A DNA stretch of 64,000 bases from Gongronella butleri (Eukaryota; Mucoromycota; Mucoromycetes; Mucorales; Cunninghamellaceae), in contig JAIWZP010000004.1 of the NCBI GenBank assembly GCA_025201375.1, forward strand, positions 372,001 through 436,000, written 5' to 3'. A program made the translations under genes and the position numbers. The notes beneath the pieces are model-generated. The model saw only the letters and a program-made list of their open reading frames with translations, was not told where the DNA came from and made no database searches. Shown here piece after piece: positions 45,178 through 55,850 of the stretch. Every line of letters begins with the position of its first letter. Position 1 is the stretch's first letter.

Positions 45178-47544
45178 TCTCCATTCACTGTACCACGCGG
45201 CATTGGCAGGCATCCATGCGGGGATGGCAAGCAGCACCATACCAAGCGCGGTTTTGAGCGCCATGAGCGTGTCAATGTCCTTGAACCAAGTAAAAAAGTG
45301 GAAGAGGTGATCAAAAAAGTGCTCGGACCAGGTGACTGGAGGCTCGACATCAGGGTTGGACGGCACGCGGCGGTAGGTGCCTGTCGACGGGCGCAATTGC
45401 GACGTGGACGACGACGTGGACGACGACGAGGAAGATGATGGCGCATTGGTGTCCGACATGTCAACGTCTACGTGTGTGCGTGTGCGCACGAGCGATAGAT
45501 CGGTAAAATCGGTGTTTGTGACCACTTCGGTGGTGGCGCTGTCAGTGGGCCCTGCGTCTTGATCCCTGCTGTACGCATTAGCAGCAAAGGATGTGGCATC
45601 GACGGAGCGGCCGAAGAGCCACTTGCGGAACGACACGGTTGGCCAATACAAGCGTCGCGTCGTGCGCTGCTCGGTCAAATCACGCGTCGTTTTGGCGAAT
45701 TCTGCAATATTTTTTCCAAGGGTGTTCATGGCGTCCATATACAGGTAAATAAGGAACAATGGGCCGGCAACAGTCTGAATGTTGGATGTTGGATCGTTTC
45801 CAAAGGTTGACGACGTGAAGATCCCAAGCTCGTGGTCTGGTTTCACCGCATTGATAAAGTAATTGAGGCCGCACGCGTTCTGTTTCTCGAGGCATTGCTG
45901 CAAAGATACATCCAGGTCCGTGAGCGCGTCCGTCAATTGTGCAGCGGCTGCGTGCATTTCCTCAGGCGACGATGTCTTCATGAATAATCGCGGAAATGGC
46001 CACAAAATCGTGTTAAGCGTCGTGCGCTCACGCGGCAAAAAGAGGGTGAGACACGTGGTGGTCGCTTCGAGACACGCGACGATTCGCTGAGCGAGCGTGT
46101 CGCCGTGATCGCGCATCAATGCAAGCGTATCGTCAAATCGTGACACGTGCGCACCAGTCGCGTCCTTGCTGAAAGGCTTCTCCAGGATATTGCTTAGCCC
46201 GAGTCCATGCAATCCAGGGTACATGTCCTTAATCTTGCGCGACAGGAGAGAAACATCGCGATTCGAAAGCTTGCTGTATACGACCTCACGCTGGACGGCA
46301 TGCTTGCAATCAATCATGAACAAAATGTCGCCCTGCAATTGCGTGTGAAGAGATGGAAGCGTCGTTGTCCCACCCTGCTCCTCATTGTCAAGAAACGCGC
46401 GCGAATTCTCTTTGATAAAGCTGGTCGTCGAGCCAACCACCTTGAGAAGCACCTTGAGATAGTTCTCCATGCTGTCATCGGGCCAAATAAAGTAATTAAT
46501 AGCAAGCGAAAGCGCGCCCGCTAATGCAAATGGAATGAGAAAGAGCCACTGGTACAAAAAATGAAAGGAAATCGTCAATATTTTTCGTGTGATTGCTACC
46601 CCCCCAACGATGGTAAACTCACGGCCAATTGAGGTGTAAAGATGGGAATGGCCGCGCCTTCCGTCATTGTAAACTAAAGACATGAAGAATAGATGAGAAA
46701 AGGTGCCGAAAACCATGCATTTCACCGACAAAGCGGGCAAAGAACATACGGATAAGACAACGCACGCATTCACACATGCAAAATTGGCTGCATTAATAAA
46801 ACGGATCAAAGAAATGAGTACATTCAACACGTCGCACAGCGCGCTTTTGGCGATTTTTACCCTTTGGGAACTTCATTCTCAAATAATTCACGCAAAAGGT
46901 GCCGATGAACAGAAATACAGCGAGAATAGCAGATGGCCCAGGCTGAATGGCGACGTGGTTAGTGTGATCTCGCGCCAGATTTGCCAGGTACGTGCCGAGA
47001 ATGCTCACCAGTGAGCCGATCAGCGCACCCAATGTGCCTAAAACGATAAAAAAAAAAAAAAAAACCAGGGCTGGATCAGTTTCACCTTGTGTCGAATAGG
47101 CAGTCGCCCTCCAGCCTTGGTTTCACACAATTACTTTACCCAACAAGACGGCCTACAATGCACAAACACAACAAAAAACGTGTCACTTGAGTGTAAACAA
47201 GGAAACTGATGATATTGGACGCGAGACCGTGCATGTCTCATCGTCTGAGAAGTAGACTTACCTCGGTCTGAACACCTAAAAGCGGAGCGCGGTCAGTCGC
47301 GGAATCAATTTTGTGCATATCAAGTCTACATACCATAGGTACGCACCGGGAAGTAAAAAATCATGACAATGGCCACCAGCAGGACCGTCTCGCCGACAAC
47401 CTGACGCAGGTAGCTGTCGATACAAAATATAAACGCAATAAGGAGAGCGAAAGACGCTTTGAGGTCCTTTTTCAGCTGGAGGAACGTGGGCAGCCGATCG
47501 TGCAGCCGCTGCCCTAGCGACAAGGGCTTTTCTTCCGTAGCCAT
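43714..47544 (-). CDS. Aromatic acid exporter family (FUSC/ArAE-type, BRE4-like) membrane protein
   Basis: Large integral membrane protein, close to 1000 residues from about twelve exons. The start MATEEKPLSLGQRLHDRLP precedes a first block of membrane helices (ASFALLIAFIFCIDSYL, VVGETVLLVAIVMIFYF, GTLGALIGSLVSILGTYL, ANFACVNACVVLSVCSL). A long soluble middle follows with a Ser-rich stretch. A second membrane block then carries the FUSC-type signature around EWRGQWAMITLCLWSFPTT and YVRVLGSVIGAILGIVVW. This duplicated layout is that of fungal ArAE_2/BRE4 proteins. The family includes bacterial aromatic-acid efflux pumps; the fungal transport substrate is unproven. It is flanked on both sides by same-strand 4CL-like ligases. 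Confidence 0.82.
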
Positions 47545-48004
47545 GGAGTGAGAATGAACAAAGAAGAGAAAAAAATGAAACACAAAGACCAGAACCAAGA
47601 AAAAAAAAAAAAAAAAAAAGAACGTGGAAGAAGTGGAAGAGAAAAGATTTTGATCGCCTGTCGGCTTCTCCGCTTTTTTCAGCATGAATGCCCGTCGTCC
47701 GATCGCCATATTGGGACATTTTCCACCACTTCCGCCATCGGCCCGCCACATGCACCCGTCGGCTAATCTTTTCCCAACGCGTTAATGCTGATAAATTGCA
47801 ATTTGTCAACGTCAAAACAGGGTCCATTTTTAAATTCGCTAACCCATTTTGTAATGCGCACAATGAAGACGCGCCAAACTAACCAATTGCCATTGATGCG
47901 ACTGTACCAGCACGTACACATGCACAAATGTACTCAATTGTTGGGAGCCGTTCCTTTTTTTTTTTTTTTCTTTGGTAAATTGATGTTCACTCACAAGTCA
48001 GCAC
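47545..48004. promoter_or_regulatory. Upstream region of the exporter-family gene
   Basis: No coding exon. Just upstream of the start the sense strand has TTC/CTT-rich leader sequence with a T tract near 47600-47620, as in other genes of the window. A T tract at 47957-47970 precedes the repeat zone. Confidence 0.4.
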
Positions 48005-48290
48005 TGTAGAGCCGCGAAACGCCTTGCAGCGAGAAATTGCGATCTGTAAACCAGCGTTGGCCTCGCATTGCACCTGCTACAAATGATTGGGAGCGCGCCA
48101 CACGCAAATCAATAAATCGCCATGGCAAATGTTCAAACCAAAAATCGAAAAATCAAATAATCGGGTTCTCAGAACATCGCCAAACTACACACAAAATGAA
48201 TTCCATGGTAAAACCACGGACGTGGCCAAAAAGAATGCAATCCATCGACTCGTTCAAGAGCAATGCTCAATTTTAAATATGATATTGTTT
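48005..48290 (+). repeat. Dispersed repeat family 1, diverged copy
   Basis: Shares 'gcgcgccacacgcaaatcaa' with 'tcgcgccacatgcaaatcaa' near 57120, then 'aaaatcgaaaaatca', 'ccacggacgtggccaaaaag' and 'tgcaatccatcgactcg' in family order. It is among the most diverged copies. Confidence 0.5.
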
Positions 48291-48484
48291 TATGATAATG
48301 TCGCATGGCTTGCCAGTAACACGTCTCAGACGCGCATCGAAGCGCCCACTACTGTAGCAAGAGCAGCACCAACCACCTAGTGTGATTCGCACGCCGATAC
48401 ATTGGGCCGTTATCGCGTGCGCTACCAAAATGGACAATACCTTATGCCAATTTTGCTGGGCGCGTCCTCCGGATCTTGTTCATC

Positions 48485-49083
48485 GGGTCCTTTGTTTGAG
48501 CTAGAGGATGCTGAACACAAAAACCCGACGATGACAAGTCTTCACGACCGCGATCGCATCATTCAGGCTTGAGAAAATGCATTTTGCATGAATCAGAGCC
48601 AAATCAACCCCGTGAAGGCTAACTCGCGGAGATCTCGACGCGACATCTCCAAACCACAGACGCTTTTACCGCGTTTGGCCGCTGATTCATTTGAGGTGAC
48701 TCACGCGTCAGGGCGCTCAGCCTTTGCTGCCGTACAAGACCAAACGTTGGTGATTTTACCCCATTTATGCCTATGAAACTGACGCTTTCTCAGAAACTTG
48801 TGCATCTGGTCCCAAATTTGGACCTGTTGATAGTAGACCCGATTCTCCTGTGTTGTTAAGTTTTTTTTCGCGAATCGAGTTACTCAGTCTCGAGAAATCT
48901 CGAGATTCGTATTTACTAGTGCAAACCCAAGGTCAAACACTATTTTACGCGTTTCTCCCGATGAGCCTGACCATGTGGCTCCAAATTTAGACCAGTGGAT
49001 ACTCGACTCAAAAATCCGACGATGTCAAGTTTTTTCACAAATCGGATAACTCAGCCCTGAGAAAATGCATTTCTCACAAAACT
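48485..49083 (+). repeat. Three diverged repeats of a ~110-bp unit
   Basis: Units near 48485-48600, 48808-48905 and 48969-49083 share a common order: 'ccaaatttggacc' or 'ccaaatttagacc', then 'gatactcgactc' or 'gatagtagacccg', then 'ccgacgatgtcaag' or 'ccgacgatgacaag', then 'ctgagaaaatgcattt' or 'cttgagaaaatgcattt'. The spacing is irregular, so they are not a recent tandem array. Confidence 0.55.
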
Positions 49084-49086
49084 AGC

Positions 49087-49141
49087 GCTCCGGGCGGGCC
49101 AGCGGCTTCGGGAAGCCCGGAGCAGCCCAAGCGAGCTGGCC
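49087..49141. other. GC-rich interleaved inverted repeats
   Basis: A GC-rich island in AT-rich DNA. Arm A GCTCCGGGC (49087-49095) pairs exactly with A' GCCCGGAGC (49115-49123). Arm B GGCCAGC (49097-49103) pairs exactly with B' GCTGGCC (49135-49141). The order A-B-A'-B' is a pseudoknot-like topology rather than a simple hairpin. It directly follows the diverged repeats. Confidence 0.6.
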
Positions 49142-49411
49142 GGCAGTCTTTTTAATATTAGGCAGCAGGCCGCCTTCGTCTACGAACTCTATGATACAAT
49201 ATATGATGTTACGTATCAGGTGGATATCATACATCAATGTAATACGCAATACAATTCGTCATTTTTCAATTTTCAGCATTGTTTCCAGCTTGATGCGTTG
49301 AACCAAGGACAGCTAAAACACGTGCAAAATTATTATTTACGAAACAAGGGACGGTGCTTTTATATATTTTTAAAATTTCATCGTGTTCTAAGCATTTAAA
49401 AAATGACGAAT
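49142..49411. other. AT-rich spacer downstream of ligase B
   Basis: Nothing coding. It includes AT-rich words such as 'tatcaggtggatatcataca' and should contain the 3' untranslated region of ligase B. Confidence 0.4.
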
Positions 49412-51478
49412 CTACAATCTAGCCTTGGCTTGGTCTTGTTCCAGCTCCTTTTTGATCCAGTCCTTGACGACACGTCGAAGAATTTTTCCAGAGCCATTTT
49501 TTGGGATTTCGTCGACAAAGTGCACACCGGCGGCAAGCTTCTTGTACGAAATGACCTGGCGCGCGACGTGGTCGGCAATGTCCTTGGCCAGTCCATCCGA
49601 CGCTGTATAGCCCTTTTGAAGCACAACGTACGCGCGAGGCAGCTCCGTTGCCCGCGCAGAATCATACACACCCACCACGCAGCAATCTGCCACTGCATCA
49701 CTAGCCATCAGCAAGGATTCCAGCTCTGAACAAGAAAAAAAAAAAGATAACACATAAGTTTTGCTTCTACTGTAAAGTGCTTGCATCGAGACATACCAGC
49801 TGGCGCCACCTGCATGCCCTTGACCTTGATCAGCTCCTTGATGCGATCAACAATATAGAATTCTTGCGTTTTGGAGCTGAAAATCGCGACATCGCCCGTC
49901 CTTAGCCATCCATCCTTGGTGAATGTCTGCTCATTGGCTTCCTTGTTGTTGATGTATCCGCGCATCTGGAACGGGCCTTTCATCAGCAGCTCGCCGCGCT
50001 GATCGTCGCCCAATTCTGCAAAAAGCAAGAAAAACACAAATGAGACACATTTGAATTTCACTTGTTTTTTTTTTTTACCGTTGTCGTTTTCATCGACAAT
50101 CTTGACAAGCGCATGTGAAACTAAGCGGCCGGTGGCGCCAATGTCACCCCCCTGGATCGATTGATAGATGAAGCCGCTTTTTTTAAAAAAAAGAAAACGA
50201 AATAAGGATCGCCTTTTACCCATCCATCTTTTGATGGCACTTACGATGTCGTTTCTGTTAAACCATAGCTGAGCGCATAAATAAAATAAACAATGAGTGA
50301 GGAGCGTGTATTTTTCATGCATGATGCATTACCCTTGGCGCACTGGAACGGGCAATCGCTTTTGCAGCTCTTGGATATGATCCTTTCCAAGTGGTGCGCC
50401 GCCAGAGGTGACAATGCGGATGGACGAAATGTCGTAGTTGAGGACGAGAGGCGATTTTGCCAATTGCACGGCGATGGGCGGCACCGTGGTGGCAATGGTG
50501 ACCTTGTATTTTTCAATCAACTCGAGGTAGCGCTTCAAATCAAAGCGCGCCATGACAATGACGGGGACGAGACCATACATGGCGCGCAGAAACAGCGTCG
50601 TGCACGCAAAAATGTGGAAAAACGGCAGCGTTGCGAGCATGCGGTCGTCCTGCCCGAGTGCGCCGTCCTCTTTTTCAAAGGTCATCACAGCCAACAGCTG
50701 CGACACAAAGTTGTAATGGCTCAGCATCACGCCCTTGGACGCACCCGTGGTGCCACTCGAAAACATGATGAACGCCAGGTCGTTTTGCGGGTCAATGGCC
50801 GCGTTTGGGTACGCAATCTCGCGATCGCTGTGCAGCTGCGCGAGACATTTGTATTCACCGGACGCTTCGTCGCCAAACACAAAGATGCGGTCCTGCGGGA
50901 TCCCATTACGCGCCGCAACCACGGACAACACTGGCAAAAGCTCGGGGATCGTGATAATTGCAACGGCACCCGCCGTGTGCACGAGATGGTGGAATTCATC
51001 TGTAAAAAAAAAAGATCGAAAAAAAATCAGCTTGCCTGTGACGCACGGATATCACAATGAGTGTGCGTGCCGCCTTACTCTCCGTGTAATTCGGATTGCT
51101 AAAGGAAAAAATCAAGGGGCTGTCAGTGCGCTGATTCTGGGAATTTCCCTTTTTGACTAATTTTTTTTACCCAGGGCTGATAGTGATGCCTGCGGCCAAC
51201 AATGAAAAGTAGAGGATGGCGTGGTCATACTGGTTGGGCGCAAAGACAGCGACAACATCATTCTTCTTGAGACCGACATTTTCTAGCCATCCAGTGGCGA
51301 GTCGGCGCGATTGCGTACGCACATCGGCAAATGTCAGGCTTTTCTCGGTGTACGCATCAATCAGCACCTTGCGGTCGTGCGAGATGGACGTGTTGAATTG
51401 ATTATCGGTGAAAATGAACGAGAAAATGTCCAAGTTGGGAATGTCAACAGGATGGCACGACGATTTGTAAATGACCAT
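49412..51478 (-). CDS. 4-coumarate:CoA-ligase-like acyl-CoA synthetase B, peroxisomal
   Basis: Paralogue of ligase A with the same domain order and about 550 residues. It starts MVIYKSSCHPVDIPNLD. The AMP-binding P-loop is SSGTTGASKGVMLSHYN; then ATLPFFHIFACTTLFLR, GYGLTETTS, GWLRTGDVAIFS, the hinge IVDRIKELIKVKGMQVAPA, and the catalytic lysine in PKNGSGKILRRVV. The C-terminus ARL is a PTS1-type tripeptide. Unlike ligase A, the P-loop and VML block lie in one exon, with no micro-exon. The two copies are clearly diverged, so the duplication is not recent. Substrate unknown. 215 bp separate its start from the stop of the same-strand CENP-K-like gene. Confidence 0.92.
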
Positions 51479-51692
51479 GATAGCAAAAGAGTGACAATGA
51501 GGCAAATCAGAGAAGAAAAAAAAAGATAAAGAAAAAAAAATGTGGGGTAAAAAAGGGGGAGCCAACGGGGGAATTTTATTTGCGGGTGAATTTTCACGGC
51601 GGGCGCAGATGACAAAGAGCCATTGGTGTCTGGGAGATTTTTTACCCCTCCACTTTTTTTTTTTTTTTTTTTTTGACCGCCAGCTGCCAAAT

Positions 51693-52945
51693 TCATGTGT
51701 TGTACAAGCGAAAATCGACTAGGGCCAACGACAGTGGGTCCTTGGGGTTGCGTTCCGCGACACCGGCCTTGATCAGCGTCTCAATGTATGGTGTCCAAAA
51801 GGTCCCGGGCTCCAATTGTACGTACGGATTGTTTGGGTTCATGACGGCGCGGTTCATCAGATCCTCCAGGATGTATTTGAGCTCGCAAAACGAATCCTCC
51901 TCGGGCTGGTCCAGATCAGCGCCCTAGAAAACGTGAAAAATAAGGGTCAGCGATGCAATTGGTGCGCGACACGGCCGATGGACATTACGTCAACAAGATG
52001 CGGTGGGAAATGTTCGTCGAGAAAGTCAATGAGACAGTCCATGAGGCGTTGGTATTTTAGTCGAGTGTCATTGAGATCCTGGCGCATCTTGCTACACAAG
52101 AAAAATGCGGGGTCAATGCACGAAAAGCGCGTCTTTTTTTTATTTTACTATTTTTTTTTTATTTGCTGCTTACACGGGTATCTTTGGCACGTTGCCTTCC
52201 TGGATGGAATTGAGTCGCTCCAGCAGTGCATCGTGGACGTTTTCTGTTTCTGTCAGGATTTGCGCTTGGTACTTTTTATCGGCCATCGCTGTGTTGACCT
52301 GGTCGTGCATAAAAGACAACATGACGCGCAGCTGCTGGATCATGTCTACGAGGTGCTTGCGGAACTGGATCTCGGCAACAACCTCGTGAGGTGCCTCAGG
52401 CAGCGCCTCAAGACCTAAAAATGGTGAAAAATACACAAATTGAGCCGTCCATCGGCAAAACGCACGCGTCAATGGCCGTCCTTGTCGTGTTTCTTACAAT
52501 TTTCTTGTACTTGTGCCTCTTTGGAAAGCTCCTGGGACTCGTAAACGAGCGCGGCCAGCCGCTGGGATGAACAAAAAAAATGAAAATAAGGATAGTGCGC
52601 GCGACGCGACTTATTTTCCCTCCTCACCTGTTGGTCCTTTGTCAGTGGGTCGGCCAAGACCTGGTCGTGGTTAGCGCGGTGGCACTGGGTTTCGAGCTAC
52701 AAAAGAGAAAATGAGGGCATCGTGAGAAGAAATACAAAAAAGGGTGATTTTTTGCCTGTTACCATTGTCAATTCTTCCCAGAGTGCGTCGCGGTCACTCT
52801 GTTGCTTGGCTATGATCTGGTCCAAAAAGTCGCCATGCAAGGTGCCGTCGTCGTCGCTGGAGATGGTGCGCTCCGTGGACGCGAATTTGTCAAATTGCTT
52901 CGCTGTCTTGAGCACAAGCTCGCGAAGCTGATCCTCTATTGGCAT
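51693..52945 (-). CDS. Coiled-coil protein, CENP-K/Sim4-like (tentative)
   Basis: About 300 residues from roughly six short exons. It starts MPIEDQLRELVLKTAKQFDK and is predicted almost all helical with long heptad-like stretches (DQIIAKQQSDRDALWEEL, AALVYESQELSKEAQVQEN, FRKHLVDMIQQLRVMLSFM). The C-terminus has a small globular-looking end: LKYILEDLMNRAVM, FWTPYIETLIKAGVAERN and PKDPLSLALVDFRL. The combination of coiled coils and a last block with an 'N-P-x-D-P' turn followed by a hydrophobic strand resembles the inner-kinetochore protein CENP-K (fission yeast Sim4). This is pattern memory, not a search; another coiled-coil protein is possible. It shares a 140-bp promoter gap with TAF7. Confidence 0.5.
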
Positions 52946-53085
52946 AAAAAGATAGAAAAAAAAACAAGGGGACGGGAAAGAGGAGCGGCTAAAAAAAAAA
53001 AAAAAAGACGAGCTGGCATATTTCAATTTTTTTTCTCTTTCTCTTTCACTTTTTTTTTTTTTTTTTTTTAATTGCGAATTTGGCG
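52946..53085. promoter_or_regulatory. Compact bidirectional promoter, CENP-K-like / TAF7
   Basis: Only 140 bp separate the two start codons. The gap is made mostly of an A-rich half toward the left gene and a T-rich half, including a T19 run, toward TAF7. No TATA box is seen. Confidence 0.6.
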
Positions 53086-54587
53086 ATGGAAGCCATTAAC
53101 GATGAATCAAGCAAGGTGCCCAAGGTGACGGTGAAGGTGGGACGCAAGCGTGGGCCCAAGGCAGGCAACAAAAAGGAGCGCAAGAAGCTCAAGATCAAGC
53201 TGACAGCCAAAGAAGGCGGCAGCAGTGGCAACGTTGTTGTCTCGGAAGACGAAGAGGAGCCCGAGCCCACACTGGAGGAACACCTAATCTTGCGAGTCCC
53301 TGAGGGCGAGATGGCAGACAAGTTGCACGACTATGTCAAGCGACGCGAAATTCCAGAGGACGTCAAATTGCATTTTAAAGGCAAGCAGGCCACGAAAACG
53401 GGCAAAATCGAGGGCCATTGGGGGCTGACACCGACCTTTTTTTTTTTGCAGATAGCAGGAGGGGTAACTTTTTCATGGATGGCCAGCGCCACGATGTCAC
53501 GCTCGTCGACTTGCCCACCATCATCGAATCGCAAAAAACACTTGACAAGAAGCAATTCTACAAGATTGCCGATATTTCACAGGTAAACCAGCGCGTGAAA
53601 ATCGAGTCACGACGCGTCCTGATCGGTCTTTTTTTTTTTTTATGGTTCAGATGCTCGTTGTCGATGGCGCGTCCATGGAACCCGCGTCACAGCACGTGTC
53701 CGGCCGCCATCCCGACCCTTACCAGTACCCGCACGGCCTCACAGCGCCCCTGAAATGGGTGCGCAAGCGACGATTCAGAAAGAAGCTGTCCAAACGTGTA
53801 AGACTCGCCTATCCGCGCTTCATGAATGTCGCGTCATGCATGCTGATTTGGATGATTTGGCTGATTTTCTGTTTTTTCTTCCCTGACAGGCCATCGAAGA
53901 GGTGGAGCGTGAAGTGGAGCGACTTTTAGAGGAGGATGCCGCCGCTGAAAACGTCATCTATGGTATGGATGCTCCGCTCGCTGGTGTGATGACAGTGGAT
54001 CTCACTTAATTCCTTGTTTTTCAATTTTCTTGCAGAAATCGTGGACATGCACGACGAAGAAAACGAATCGGACATTGGCACGCAGGATGTCGGCAGTGAC
54101 GAAGAGAGCGAGAGCGACGCGGAGCTCGAGGCTGCCATTGACCGCGATCTGGAAGAGCTGGACGAGGAGGCTGACGATGAGGATGACGATGAAGATGACA
54201 GCGACGAGGACGAGGACAGCGACGATGACGACGTGGACGACGAGGCCGTCGGCGAGATTGGTAAAGAAAAAAAAATGGGTGCTTGGACATGCCGCAGTCT
54301 CTTACACCCCATTTTCATTGTCAAAAGAACAAAAACAGCAAGAAATCCTCGAAATCAAGCAGGCCATCGAGCGCAAGACGCGCGACCTCCTCACCGCACC
54401 CAATACCATCCTCAAGGTAACAAAAAAATCATGCCATTCACACGCGCGTTGCCTGTCGTCTTATCATTTTATTATTTTTCGCGACTAGAAACGCTTCGAA
54501 ACGATGATCGAGAGCCTAAAAAAGGAATTGGCCCTCAAGGAATCGCATCTTCAAGAGCTGCAGAAGCAAGAGTTGAACAACAAGTAG
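53086..54587 (+). CDS. TAF7: TFIID subunit TAF7
   Basis: Core subunit of the general transcription factor TFIID. About seven exons give some 370 residues. A basic N-terminus (VGRKRGPKAGNKKERKKLK) precedes the TAFII55 domain: EEHLILRVPEGEMADKLHDY, then RGNFFMDGQRHDVTLVDLPT, IIESQKTLDKKQFYKIADIS, QMLVVDG and YPHGLTAPLKWVRKRRFRKK. These are the conserved blocks of TAF7. An acidic Asp/Glu tract (DDEDDDEDDSDEDEDSDDDD) follows, then a C-terminal coiled coil ending LQKQELNNK. Length and order are normal. The ATG at 53086 is the first ATG after the T-rich leader. Confidence 0.95.
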
Positions 54588-55147
54588 TCGGCATGCTCCT
54601 CCCCCATCTCCTTTTTCCCATGCGCTTGCACGATATCCCCTTTGTATATTCTCTCTCTCTCTTTTTTTTTTTATTAAGCATGATTCTTTTCTATTTTCAG
54701 AATGCACCTATAAAGTCAGGTTTGCTTACACACTCTATTGTGCTTCCAAGGGAATGAAAAAAAAAACATAAGAAAGTGCACGTTTTCGCAAGTTTAAAAA
54801 GGCAGAGCGCGAAACTCAAAAAAAAAAAAAAAAAAAAAAACACAACTCAAAGCGAGAAGCACCTGTTTCTTCACTTGTCAGCACAGCATGCTCCTTCTTC
54901 CATCTCTTAACAACCCACATGCTTCCTCTTGTTTACATGGCAACTCTTTATTCGCTCTCTTTTAGCATGTAACTTTTTGTTTGACGACTTTCATAAGGCT
55001 GCACACCACCCAGTATCATTGCAACGACGCGTGCCAACCCGCTCTTCAGTGGCATCAGAGCCAGCATCTATACGACTTGGTGATCGACTAGACGAAAAGT
55101 TGTGTAAGCAATCTAACCATTTTTTTTAAAAGACGGAGTCGCACATG
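54588..55147. other. TAF7 3' region and convergent spacer
   Basis: No gene seen. It contains a CT microsatellite near 54650-54662, T and A homopolymers and an A22 run near 54819-54840. The stop codons of TAF7 (+) and the small gene at 55148 (-) face each other across it. Confidence 0.45.
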
Positions 55148-55498
55148 TCAACGTTCGTGATTACAAAACGCTCTAAACACCCCATCATCATCCTTGGCCT
55201 CATCATAGTCTTCAAACCCCATATTAAACGTGTAAAAACTCGCAAATACCGATTCGAACGACCCAAAGGTGCACCTAAATGTTTGAGTAGGATTCTCCAT
55301 GTTCACGACTTCCAGCGTTTTGTCGCGTGTGGTCATCTCATCATAAACAAAAAACGCTTCGTACGGATATTCCGTCTTGCGCAAGTAATCCAAATAATCC
55401 ACGTCGTCATACATGAATAGAAGACCAATTCGAGTTAGTTCATCAACATACGAATGGTTGCTTTCGCCTTTCACAAAACACACTATCGGCGGGATCAT
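55148..55498 (-). CDS. Small hypothetical protein (~116 aa), unknown
   Basis: The frame runs from MIPPIVCFVKGESNHSYVD to FRAFCNHER, with a second possible ATG seven codons upstream (55519). The composition is strongly protein-like: it is rich in Asp, Tyr and Phe with few Lys and no homopolymer readthrough (DDVDYLDYLRKTEYPYEAFF, TFRCTFGSFESVFASFYTFN). It looks acidic and globular with no membrane segment or signal peptide. I do not recognise the family. A TATAAATAG box lies about 345 bp upstream at 55850-55842, so a 5' untranslated exon or intron is likely; an acceptor-like TTGTCCATAG lies near 55595. It stands alone between TAF7 and repeat DNA. Confidence 0.55.
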   Translation of the reverse strand: MIPPIVCFVKGESNHSYVDELTRIGLLFMYDDVDYLDYLRKTEYPYEAFFVYDEMTTRDKTLEVVNMENPTQTFRCTFGSFESVFASFYTFNMGFEDYDEAKDDDGVFRAFCNHER

Positions 55499-55841
55499 GG
55501 TGTGAGACAAATAAGTCACTCAGAAGCCATGCATGAGTTTGGAGGTGTCAAAAAGAAACAAAAGATAAGACAAATAGGTCTATGGACAACAAGAAAAACA
55601 ACACTTTCATTGTAGCTCTCTTTTCTTTTTTTTTTTTTTTTTTTTTTTCATTTGAAAATTTGTATTGGAAAGACCCATTAGGGCCGGCAAAAATTGCTTA
55701 ACTCACTAGGTGAGATAAGACGGGAATTGGTTGTAGTTTTCAACCAGCAATAAACCAGCATCGGTAAAGACCTCACTTGCGTGGTTATGCCCGAGCACAA
55801 GGATGAAAAAAAAAGAAAAAAAAGTGGGCGGAAACCCGCCC
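55499..55841. other. Leader / 5' intron region of the small hypothetical gene
   Basis: Between TATA box and start codon. It contains T22 near 55627-55648 (poly-A in gene sense) and possible splice signals. No second coding exon can be joined in frame with confidence. Confidence 0.35.
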
Positions 55842-55850
55842 CTATTTATA
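55842..55850 (-). promoter_or_regulatory. TATA box, small hypothetical gene
   Basis: Minus-strand TATAAATAG followed by GGGCGGG, and preceded by TTTTGAAAAAGG. The same core layout, GGAAAAAG-TATAAAAA-GGGG, occurs at 34206-34224 in front of the trapped gene fragment. It is one of the few convincing TATA boxes in the window. Confidence 0.6.

Noticed and set aside
48485..49083. CRISPR-like or satellite array
   Set aside because: The units are diverged, unequally spaced and only three in number. This is a eukaryotic nuclear sequence and there are no uniform repeats or spacers.
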